DNA from: Acidobacteriota bacterium
GTDB lineage: Bacteria; Acidobacteriota; Vicinamibacteria; Vicinamibacterales; UBA8438
Length of the DNA: 36,286 bases
Reading direction: 5' to 3'
Assembly: GCA_015659035.1 (NCBI GenBank)
Contig: DQNS01000145.1
Coordinates: 1-36,286 of the forward strand
In this document: positions 25,617 through 31,499 of the stretch, piece by piece
How positions within the stretch are numbered: position 1 is the stretch's first letter
Layout of the letters: every line of letters starts with the position of its first letter
Position numbers and translations under genes: made by a program
Notes under the pieces: model-generated
What the model saw: only the letters and a program-made list of their open reading frames with translations
The model's database searches: none
What the model was told of the DNA's origin: nothing

Positions 25617-25790
25617 CCGTGTCATAAATACGGCCACGCACCGAGGCCCGTCGAGATCAACGCCGCGCTCGGCCCGCCAATGGCTCGAGGAGGGAGCATG
25701 CCGACAGTATTCGACCCGGCTGACCAGAAGCCGAACGCCGTCCCTGGCGGGATGCATCGGCGGCCGAATGCGGCCGTGTTTATGACACGG
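25617..25790. repeat. 174-bp element with 19-bp terminal inverted repeats (MITE-like)
   Basis: CCGTGTCATAAATACGGCC (25617-25635) is the reverse complement, with one mismatch, of the sequence at 25772-25790. The right copy contains the stop codon of the selenoprotein gene. The first 11 bases (CCGTGTCATAA) recur a third time at 26317-26327, over that gene's start codon. No clear target duplication was seen. The interior 136 bases carry no convincing gene. With the adjacent bases this accounts for most of the 237-base gap before the PQQ-like gene. Confidence 0.5.
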
Positions 25791-26325
25791 GCCATCTCGC
25801 ACGTGCGGCCAGTACCGACCCAACCGTCGGCCGGTCCGCGGGGCCGCGGCCGACATGATGAAGCCGCACCACGCCGGCCGGGTCGATCAGCACGTTGCCC
25901 CCCTGCTGGGCCGTGTCGGCGCGCGGTATCCGAGGAAACCGCCCTCGGAGCGCCTCACGGCCATAGGCCCGCATGGTGGCGAACCCCCAGAGGTGCCGGA
26001 GCCGGGCCGCATGCATGTCGTACGCCCGGTAGAGCCGCCGTTCGGTGTCCACGAGCAGCGGCCAGAACATCCTGGTCTCCTCCAGATATTCGCGGGCCGC
26101 CTCCCGCCCCTCGAAGGTCACCACGAGTGTCTGGACCCCGAGCCGATCCAGTTCCTCGCGCGCCTGCTGCAACTGCAACAAGTGTCGGCGGCACGGCAGT
26201 CAGAACAGATGCCGGTGGAACATCAGCAGCAGCCACCGGCCACGGTAGTCCTCGAGGCGATGCTCCCGACCCTGGGCATCCCGCAACGTAAAGGACGCCG
26301 CGGGGCGGCCGACGAGCCGTGTCAT
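25780..26325 (-). CDS. Putative selenoprotein, AhpC/TSA-type thiol peroxidase-like (in-frame TGA as Sec)
   Basis: Translated from ATG 26325 the frame gives MTRLVGRPAASFTLRDAQGR, then DYRGRWLLLMFHRHLF, an in-frame TGA at 26202-26200 (codon 42), then LPCRRHLLQLQQ and a normal C-terminus to TAA 25780, 181 residues in all. The region around TGA aligns with the redox site of the peroxiredoxin-like AhpC-TSA_2 family (F.RH.xCPxCR.H), the TGA taking the place of the first Cys, giving U-L-P-C. Downstream family blocks are intact (GVQTLVVTFEG, WPLLVDTERRLYRAYDM, GGNVLIDPAGVVRLHHVGRG), which argues against a decayed gene. A SECIS-like stem-loop begins 17 bases after TGA. It likely reduces peroxides or disulfides. 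The alternative is a nonsense mutation or sequencing error. No sel genes lie in the window. Confidence 0.75.
26163..26182 (-). promoter_or_regulatory. Bacterial SECIS-like stem-loop for UGA 26202-26200
   Basis: On the mRNA, CUUGUUGC pairs with GCAGCAGG (eight pairs, two of them G-U) around a four-base loop AGUU. The loop starts 26 bases after the UGA, inside the 16-37 base window described for bacterial SECIS elements, and has the G expected within the first two loop positions. The element lies inside the coding sequence, as usual for bacteria. Confidence 0.65.
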
Positions 26326-26372
26326 AATTCACACTTCGTCACCGGACAGGCGACAACCGCGCCGACTTCTCG

Positions 26373-26384
26373 GGGAATATTCCC
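26373..26384. promoter_or_regulatory. 12-bp perfect palindrome in a divergent promoter region
   Basis: GGGAATATTCCC lies between the divergent selenoprotein gene (start 26325) and the heme lipoprotein (start about 26461). Its AT core in GC-rich DNA and its position suit a regulator site controlling one or both genes. Confidence 0.4.
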
Positions 26385-26460
26385 GCGACACCAGCGGTCG
26401 AAGCCTTCGGACCCGGCCCAGGCTCTGCCGGGTCCAACCGAGGACGAACCGGAGAACCCA

Positions 26461-26904
26461 CTGACCGCCCCGATTGCCCGACTCACGCGTGCCGCCACGC
26501 AGCTGCTCGTTCTTGGCTGCCTGTCTGTCTCGGCATGCTCGTCAAGCTCACCGACCGCTCCGTCGCCGACACCAGACCCAACCCCGACGCTGAGCGCGAC
26601 GTTCTCCAGTATCCAGAGTCAGATTTTCGAACCGGAATGTGTGCGGTGTCACGGCACCGTCATGAACGCCGGTCTCGACCTCCGAGCTGCAACCGGATTC
26701 GCCAGTCTCGTGAACACCCCAAGCAGCCAGACCGCGCTGCTGCGTGTCGCCCCCGGCGACCCGGAGGCCAGCTATCTGATCCACAAAGTCGACGGACGAG
26801 CGGGAATCGTCGGCAGCCGGATGCCGCAAGGCGGCCCGTTCCTGTCGACGGAACAGATCGCTGTGATCCGCAGCTGGATCACTGCTGGCGCGGCCAATAA
26901 CTAG
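26461..26904 (+). CDS. Monoheme cytochrome c lipoprotein
   Basis: The mature part is clear: lipobox LSVSAC followed by a Ser/Pro/Thr linker (SPTAPSPTPDPTPT), then SQIFEPECVRCHG with one c-type heme motif, PGDPEASYLIHKVDG, a possible distal Met ligand in SRMPQGGPFLS, and a C-terminal helix EQIAVIRSWITAGA. This is the usual small outer-membrane or periplasmic cytochrome lipoprotein of Acidobacteriota and Planctomycetota. The start is unusual: no ATG, GTG or TTG lies in a suitable place. CTG 26461, with GGAG six bases upstream, gives a normal signal (TAPIARLTRAATQLLVLGC). That makes 147 aa. It is divergent from the selenoprotein gene and convergent with the NHL gene. Confidence 0.75.
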   Translation: MTAPIARLTRAATQLLVLGCLSVSACSSSSPTAPSPTPDPTPTLSATFSSIQSQIFEPECVRCHGTVMNAGLDLRAATGFASLVNTPSSQTALLRVAPGDPEASYLIHKVDGRAGIVGSRMPQGGPFLSTEQIAVIRSWITAGAANN

Positions 26905-26964
26905 CTCTCACAGCAAGCGGCGCTGCTGCGTGGCCCGGCGCTTCGGGATCTCGGTAGCCTGCCA

Positions 26965-27930
26965 CTACTTCCGCACGAACTTTTGCAGCCCGGGTCTGAC
27001 GGTGTCCGCGACGAAAATGTCCCCATTCGGCGCCATCGTCATGTAGTGCGCCTCGCCGAATTCTCCAAGCCCCTTGCCGGGCTGACCGGTGGCGCCGATG
27101 GCCTTGCCGTTCTTGTCCAGCCTGAGAATCTCCCCGGCGAAGCCGCTCGCCAGGTACATCTGCTGGTCAGCGTCGATATGGAGCCCGCATGGCAGGCCCT
27201 TGTATGCCCATTCCTTGAGGTACTCCCCTCCGTCGTCAAAGATCTGGACACGTCGATTCTGCCGGTCGGCGACGTACAGGAGCCCCGCCTGATCGACCAC
27301 GATCGAATGCGGGGTGTCGAACTGACCCGGTCCGGTCCCGGGACCTCCCCACGACGTCATCAGCGTGCCGGCGCTGTCGAACTTCAGCAGACGAGGCTCG
27401 CCGCGGCCATGGCCGACGAGCACGAAGATCTCGCCCGCCGCGTTGACGGTCAGGTCGGTCGGCTCGTTCAGGAGTCCGGCGCTCGCGTCGCCAGGCTGCC
27501 CCTTGGTACCAATGGTCAGCAACACCTCGCCGTCCAGATTCATCTTGGTCACGGTGTGACCGTTGACGTCCGTCGTCCAGATATTGCCCTCTGGGTCCAG
27601 GCGCATACCGTGTGGTCTGATGTATGCCCCCTCACCCCACGCCCGCACGAAGGCGCCGTCCGCGTCGAACTCCATCAGCGGGTGCGGCCCACGGTTGAAG
27701 ACCACCAGATGATTCCTGGAGGTCCAGACGACGCTCGACGGAGCGCCCATTTCCATGCCGTCCGGAATCTGCAGCCCGTTCGGGACGGCCCGGTACCCCA
27801 GATCCGGCGCGTCTTCCATCTGCGCCGGGTCCGGAGCGTCCAGGACCTGGGCACCGGCGAGGGTAGCGACTCCCAGCGTGACGGCGACGACCGGTGCCAA
27901 CGTCCGGGCAACGCAACGTGCTAGCAACAT
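26965..27930 (-). CDS. Exported NHL-repeat six-bladed beta-propeller protein
   Basis: This 321-aa protein starts at ATG 27930 (GAGGAG SD), with a signal peptide ending near LAGAQ. The rest is NHL repeats: RPHGMRLDPEGNIWTTDVNGH, LNEPTDLTVNAAGEIFVLVG, FDTPHSIVVDQAGLLYVADR, CGLHIDADQQMYLASG and GEAHYMTMAPNGDIFVADT, each followed by a strand such as VQIFDDGGEYLKEW. Related proteins include the peptidylamidoglycolate lyase fold. Whether lyase residues are present is not clear from motifs alone, so it is called only by fold. It is divergent from the small Cys protein at 28082. Confidence 0.85.
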   Translation of the reverse strand: MLLARCVARTLAPVVAVTLGVATLAGAQVLDAPDPAQMEDAPDLGYRAVPNGLQIPDGMEMGAPSSVVWTSRNHLVVFNRGPHPLMEFDADGAFVRAWGEGAYIRPHGMRLDPEGNIWTTDVNGHTVTKMNLDGEVLLTIGTKGQPGDASAGLLNEPTDLTVNAAGEIFVLVGHGRGEPRLLKFDSAGTLMTSWGGPGTGPGQFDTPHSIVVDQAGLLYVADRQNRRVQIFDDGGEYLKEWAYKGLPCGLHIDADQQMYLASGFAGEILRLDKNGKAIGATGQPGKGLGEFGEAHYMTMAPNGDIFVADTVRPGLQKFVRK

Positions 27931-27968
27931 GGCGGCTCCTCGGGAAAGTGGCGCCTTCGAATGGCTGC

Positions 27969-27977
27969 ATTGTAGCA
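27969..27977 (-). promoter_or_regulatory. Extended -10 promoter for the NHL gene
   Basis: On the minus strand TGCTACAAT (27969-27977) matches the TGn extended -10 with TACAAT, 39 bases upstream of ATG 27930. No good -35 box is seen, as expected for extended -10 promoters. Confidence 0.35.
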
Positions 27978-28016
27978 CTCTGGCTAGTGAGGGGTCGCCT
28001 CACGCCGAGGCCTGCC

Positions 28017-28045
28017 TTGACAGCCGTATCTAGCCAACGTATAGG
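28017..28045 (+). promoter_or_regulatory. sigma70 promoter for the small exported Cys protein
   Basis: A perfect TTGACA (28017-28022), a 17-base spacer and TATAGG (28040-28045). Transcription should start near 28052. A GGGGGAG ribosome site (28066-28072) lies between it and ATG 28082. This is the clearest housekeeping-type promoter in the window. Confidence 0.6.
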
Positions 28046-28081
28046 TACTGACTGCGCTGGAATCCGGGGGAGAACAACACT

Positions 28082-28456
28082 ATGAAGAAATGTGCGCTGA
28101 CGGTACTGGCCACGGTGTTCGCGGTGGCTCTGGTGGCCACGCTGAGCACGACGACCTCGGCGGTTACTGCCGAGGAGACAATTACAGGCATGCTGGTCGA
28201 GGCGGGTTGTGCCGCCATGGGCGGCACCAATCCGAGCGCCGAGCATGTCGCCTGCATGGTGAAGTGCGCGAAAAACGGCGACCCGATCGGCATCCTGACC
28301 GACGACGGGCTCTACAAGATCACCGGGAACTGGGCCTCGGAGAACAGCGACAAGCTCGCCGAGTGGATGGCGAAGCAGGTCCACGCGACCGGTGAGACCA
28401 GCCAGGCGGGCGGAGAGCTGCTGCTCGAGGTCTCGACGATCGAGCCGGTGCGCTGA
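28082..28456 (+). CDS. Small exported protein with conserved cysteines, unknown function
   Basis: This 124-aa protein has a signal peptide (KKCALTVLATVFAVALVATL, cleavage near residue 30). The mature part starts ETITGMLVEAGC and contains C43, H55, C58 and C62 (EHVACMVKCAKNGDPIGILTDDGLYKI, here split for reading), then a short beta strand region. The G-x-V-D/E-x-x-C, HxxC-x3-C, G-x-P-I-G-I-L pattern recurs in small periplasmic proteins of Acidobacteriota in my recollection. It could bind a metal or form a disulfide; I assign no function. The promoter at 28017-28045 drives it alone. It is convergent with the ankyrin gene; the 54-base gap has a weak GGCGG/CCGCC hairpin. Confidence 0.75.
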   Translation: MKKCALTVLATVFAVALVATLSTTTSAVTAEETITGMLVEAGCAAMGGTNPSAEHVACMVKCAKNGDPIGILTDDGLYKITGNWASENSDKLAEWMAKQVHATGETSQAGGELLLEVSTIEPVR

Positions 28457-28510
28457 TCCGCCTTTGCGCCAGGGCGACGGCGGGCCTGTCCGCCATAGCT
28501 CGCAGACGTG

Positions 28511-29956
28511 CTAGGGCGCGCGACGGCGGGCGCCCAGCTCGAGCAACAGCGTCTCCATCTCGGGAAACCGCTTGCCAGTGTTCGAGTAGAACACGCCCTC
28601 GGCGATCGTCAGCGGCGTCCAGCCCTTCTCGTTGACCGCCTCGAGGTCGGCGCCCTGGTCCACGAGAAACCGCACCAGCGGTTCCGAGCCCCGGATGACG
28701 GCACCGTGCAGGCCGGTGTTGCCGTCGGCGTCCACCGTGGTCACGACATCGCCCAGCTCGAGCATCAGCTTGACCGCCTGGAGCGCCTCCTCGTTGGTGC
28801 CCGGGCTCTCGCCCACCGCCCAGATGCCGACGCCGGCCGCGACCATCAACGGCGTCGTGCCGTCTTCGTTCGACAGCAGCGGGTCGGCGCCAAGCCGCAC
28901 CAGCAGTCGCATCAGCTCGACATCCACGGCCTTGGCCGCCAGCAAGAACGGCGTGGCGCCCACCCGGTTCAGCACGTTGCGATAGCCGCCGGGTGTCCCG
29001 GACCCGTCGGCGCCACGCGGCTCTTTCGTTTCCCGCGCGTTGATGTCGGAGCCATGCTCCACGAGCGCCTCGACGAACTCCAGGTCGGAGACCAGCCCGG
29101 TCGGAATCGGAGCAGGGTTGTTGAAGCCCAGATTGGGTCGACGCGCCCAGACCAGCTGATGCAGCGCGGTCCAGCCCGGCTCATCGGCATTCGGATCGGC
29201 GCCCTGCTCCAGCAGCCAAACCCCGAGGTCGTAATGCGCATTGAGCGTTGCCACCGCCAGCGCGCTCATGCCACTTGGCAACGTATCGTTGACGTCGGCC
29301 CCGGCTGCCACCAGCGCACGGAGCGCGTCCTGCTGATTGTGGCGGACTGCAAACAGCAGGGGTGTGAACCCACCGTCGGAGCGCGCGTGCACGTCGGCGC
29401 CTGCGTCGATCAGTGCCTGTGCCGCCGCGGTGTTGCCCTCGACCGTGGCCCACATCAACGCGGTCTGCCCTCGCCATCCCTCCCTGGCGTCGACGTCGGC
29501 ACCGTGCGCGAGCAGCACCTGCACAGCGTCCACCCGACCCGCCCGGGCCGTCCGCATCAGCGGGGTCTCGCCTTCCGGCAGGCCGACGTTCGGGTCAGCC
29601 CCCGCATCGAGCAATAGCGTGAGCATCGCGGCGCTGCCATTCGTGGCCGCCACCAACACGGTTGTTGCGCCATAGCGGTTTGCGACCCCGACCCGGGCGC
29701 CGGCGGCCAACAGACTCTCTGCTGACTCGACGTCGTCCCGGTGCGCGGCCCAGTGCAGCGCCGTCGTGCCGTCGTGGTCAGGTGTGTTCGGGTCCGCCTG
29801 CTGAGCCAGCAAGCTGCGCACCTTCTCGACGTCGCCCGCTCGGACCGCGTCGATGAGCGGAAGGTCGCTGACCGCGAACACGGAGGTCGACAGGCTCAGC
29901 CAGACGAGCCCCAGCGCGGCCGCCCAGAACCCGGCGCGCATCGATCTTGTCGTCAT
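28511..29956 (-). CDS. Exported ankyrin-repeat protein (cassette B)
   Basis: This protein of about 481 aa has a signal peptide (FWAAALGLVWLSLSTSVFAV) followed by about ten to eleven ankyrin repeats (GTTALHWAAHR, GATTVLVAATN, GETPLMRTARA, GQTALMWATVEG, GFTPLLFAVRH, GATPFLLAAKA, GTTPLMVAAGV, GNTGLHGAVIRG, GWTPLTIAEGVF). It parallels the protein at 3114-4550 repeat by repeat, including the long linker before the last blocks, so they are paralogues. Start is ATG 29956 or 29941; neither has a strong SD. Unlike cassette A, this gene follows DUF1592-DUF1552 and is separated from DUF1552 by 187 bases holding two repeats. Its C-terminus continues about one repeat further than cassette A. Confidence 0.9.
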   Translation of the reverse strand: MTTRSMRAGFWAAALGLVWLSLSTSVFAVSDLPLIDAVRAGDVEKVRSLLAQQADPNTPDHDGTTALHWAAHRDDVESAESLLAAGARVGVANRYGATTVLVAATNGSAAMLTLLLDAGADPNVGLPEGETPLMRTARAGRVDAVQVLLAHGADVDAREGWRGQTALMWATVEGNTAAAQALIDAGADVHARSDGGFTPLLFAVRHNQQDALRALVAAGADVNDTLPSGMSALAVATLNAHYDLGVWLLEQGADPNADEPGWTALHQLVWARRPNLGFNNPAPIPTGLVSDLEFVEALVEHGSDINARETKEPRGADGSGTPGGYRNVLNRVGATPFLLAAKAVDVELMRLLVRLGADPLLSNEDGTTPLMVAAGVGIWAVGESPGTNEEALQAVKLMLELGDVVTTVDADGNTGLHGAVIRGSEPLVRFLVDQGADLEAVNEKGWTPLTIAEGVFYSNTGKRFPEMETLLLELGARRRAP

Positions 29957-29987
29957 CGTGATCCCGTGCCCCTGGTCCTCGCCCCGG

Positions 29988-30008
29988 CCCTCTCCCAAAG
30001 GGAGAGGG
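29988..30008. repeat. Perfect 9-bp hairpin, REP-like
   Basis: CCCTCTCCC (29988-29996), AAA, then GGGAGAGGG. Hairpins of this sequence are common intergenic repeats in high-GC bacteria. It is 32 bases upstream of ATG 29956 and has no U-tract. Confidence 0.6.
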
Positions 30009-30081
30009 CGTAACCGGAGCGGCTCAACCTGCCGACGAGAGCCGGCCGAAGCCCATGACCGGGTCCGGTATCGTGGCTCGC

Positions 30082-30120
30082 TCATCCTGAGCTGAACTCA
30101 AAGCGCTGTTGTCGAAGGAC
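30082..30120 (+). repeat. Dispersed 39-bp repeat, copy 3
   Basis: TCATCCTGAGC (30082-30092), 15 variable bases, then GTTGTCGAAGGAC (30108-30120), matching the boxes of the copy at 12958-12997 exactly. It lies between DUF1552 and the ankyrin gene of cassette B. Confidence 0.65.
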
Positions 30121-30143
30121 CGACTGCCAGGAGCACTCGCCCC

Positions 30144-31499
30144 TCACACCCCAGCCAGCTCTACGAGCCGGCCGCTGCTGTCGCCGAAATGCTCGGCCGG
30201 CAGCCCGGCCTTGCCCAGCATGCTGACCAGCAGGTTGTTCATCGGGGTGTCCTTCGGATACATGAGATGCCGACCACCCTTGAGACGACCCGCGCCGCCG
30301 CCGACCACGAGCTCGGGCAGGTCGAAATGCGCGTGGTCGTTGCTATCGCCGAGACCGCCGCCGTAAAGCACCATCGAGTGGTCCAGCAGGGACCCGTCCC
30401 CATCCGGTGCGGACTGGAGGTTCTCGAGGAAGTGGGTGAACAGCTCCATGTGGAACGTGTTGATCTTCGCCAGCTTTGCCAGCTTTTCCGGGTCGTTACG
30501 GTGATGGGACAGCCCGTGGTGCGGGTCTGGCACCCCCAAGTGCGGGTAGGTTCGTCCACCCAGCTCGCGACCGAGCATGAAGGTGAAGACGCGGGTGATG
30601 TCGGCCTGATAGGCGAGCGAGAGCAGGTCGAACATCAGCTTGACGTGCTCCTCGTAGGTGTCGGGCACGCCGACCGGACGAGCCAGCTCGGGAAGCTCGG
30701 CGTCGGCACTCTGGGCCTCAGCCAGCTGGATCCGGCGCTCGAGCGAGCGGATCGCGTCGAGATACTGGGCGACTCTCGCGCGATCGCCCGCACCGATGTC
30801 GCGCTGGAGATCGGCGAGGTCGTCGGTCACCGAATCGAGAATGCTGCGGTCCCTCCGCATCTCGGCCACACGCTGCTCTGTGGTACCGCCCTCGCCGAAC
30901 AAACGCTCGAACACGACCCGCGGGTTGTTCTCCATCGGCTGCGGTGTCGTGGGCGTACGCCACGAGATCGTGTTCAGGTAGACACAGCTGTACCCGTTTT
31001 CGCAGTTGCCCACCAGCCCGTCGAGATCGATCGCGAGCTCCAGCGACGCCAGCGGGGTCTCTCTGCCCAGTTCCTGCGCGGCAATCTGGTCGGCGGTGAT
31101 CCCGGCCCGTACGTCCGCCCCCTCGGTCTGGTTCGGATGCACGCCGTTCAGCCAGGTGGCGCTGGCCCGCGAATGCTCGCCGTTCCCATCACCGAGCGGC
31201 TCTGCCTGACCATGCGCCAGGCCGCTCACGACCACCAGTTGGTCGCGGAACGGAGCGAGCGGGCTCAGAATGGGCGACAATCCGAACCCGGCCCCGACCT
31301 CGGCCGGTGTCCATTGCTGCATGACGGCGCCGTTCGGAATGTAGACGAACCCGAGCCGCCGCACCGGGGCGGCGGCGGCGGGCGTCTTCGACAAGGCCGA
31401 CAGCGCCGGCACCATCGCGTCGAGGAACGGTAGCGCCACGGTGGCGCCCACACCTCGGAGGAACGTCCGGCGTGGCAGCGACAGCTTGCTGATGATCAT
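30144..31499 (-). CDS. Tat-exported DUF1552 protein (cassette B)
   Basis: This is a 451-aa paralogue of the protein at 7044-8411, with the same order of blocks: twin-arginine signal (RRTFLRGVGATVALPFLDAM), FVYIPNGAVMQQWTP, QLVVVSGLAHG, SLELAIDLDG, NPRVVFERLFG, a DSVTDDLADLQRD helix, LMFDLLSLAYQADITRVFTF, GVPDPHHGLSHHRN and DHSMVLYGGGLGDSN. The C-terminus (GDSSGRLVELAGV) also corresponds. It starts at ATG 31499, overlapping the DUF1592 stop by four bases, so the pair is coupled as in cassette A. An acidic, glycine-rich insert (AEPLGDGNGEHS) replaces the Ser-rich loop of the other copy. Its activity is unknown; Tat export implies folding before transport. Confidence 0.93.
   Translation of the reverse strand: MIISKLSLPRRTFLRGVGATVALPFLDAMVPALSALSKTPAAAAPVRRLGFVYIPNGAVMQQWTPAEVGAGFGLSPILSPLAPFRDQLVVVSGLAHGQAEPLGDGNGEHSRASATWLNGVHPNQTEGADVRAGITADQIAAQELGRETPLASLELAIDLDGLVGNCENGYSCVYLNTISWRTPTTPQPMENNPRVVFERLFGEGGTTEQRVAEMRRDRSILDSVTDDLADLQRDIGAGDRARVAQYLDAIRSLERRIQLAEAQSADAELPELARPVGVPDTYEEHVKLMFDLLSLAYQADITRVFTFMLGRELGGRTYPHLGVPDPHHGLSHHRNDPEKLAKLAKINTFHMELFTHFLENLQSAPDGDGSLLDHSMVLYGGGLGDSNDHAHFDLPELVVGGGAGRLKGGRHLMYPKDTPMNNLLVSMLGKAGLPAEHFGDSSGRLVELAGV

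Noticed and set aside
26200..26202. TGA as an ordinary nonsense mutation in a pseudogene
   Set aside because: The rest of the frame is intact, the stop falls exactly on the catalytic Cys and a SECIS-like stem follows. It remains the main alternative, but is less likely.
25955..26332. Minus-strand frame starting GTG 26332 over the selenoprotein N-terminus
   Set aside because: It is out of frame with the conserved peroxiredoxin-like protein, rich in Ala/Gly/Pro, and has no domain.
28480..28496. Bidirectional terminator between the small Cys protein and the ankyrin gene
   Set aside because: Only a 5-bp GGCGG/CCGCC stem with no T-run on either strand.
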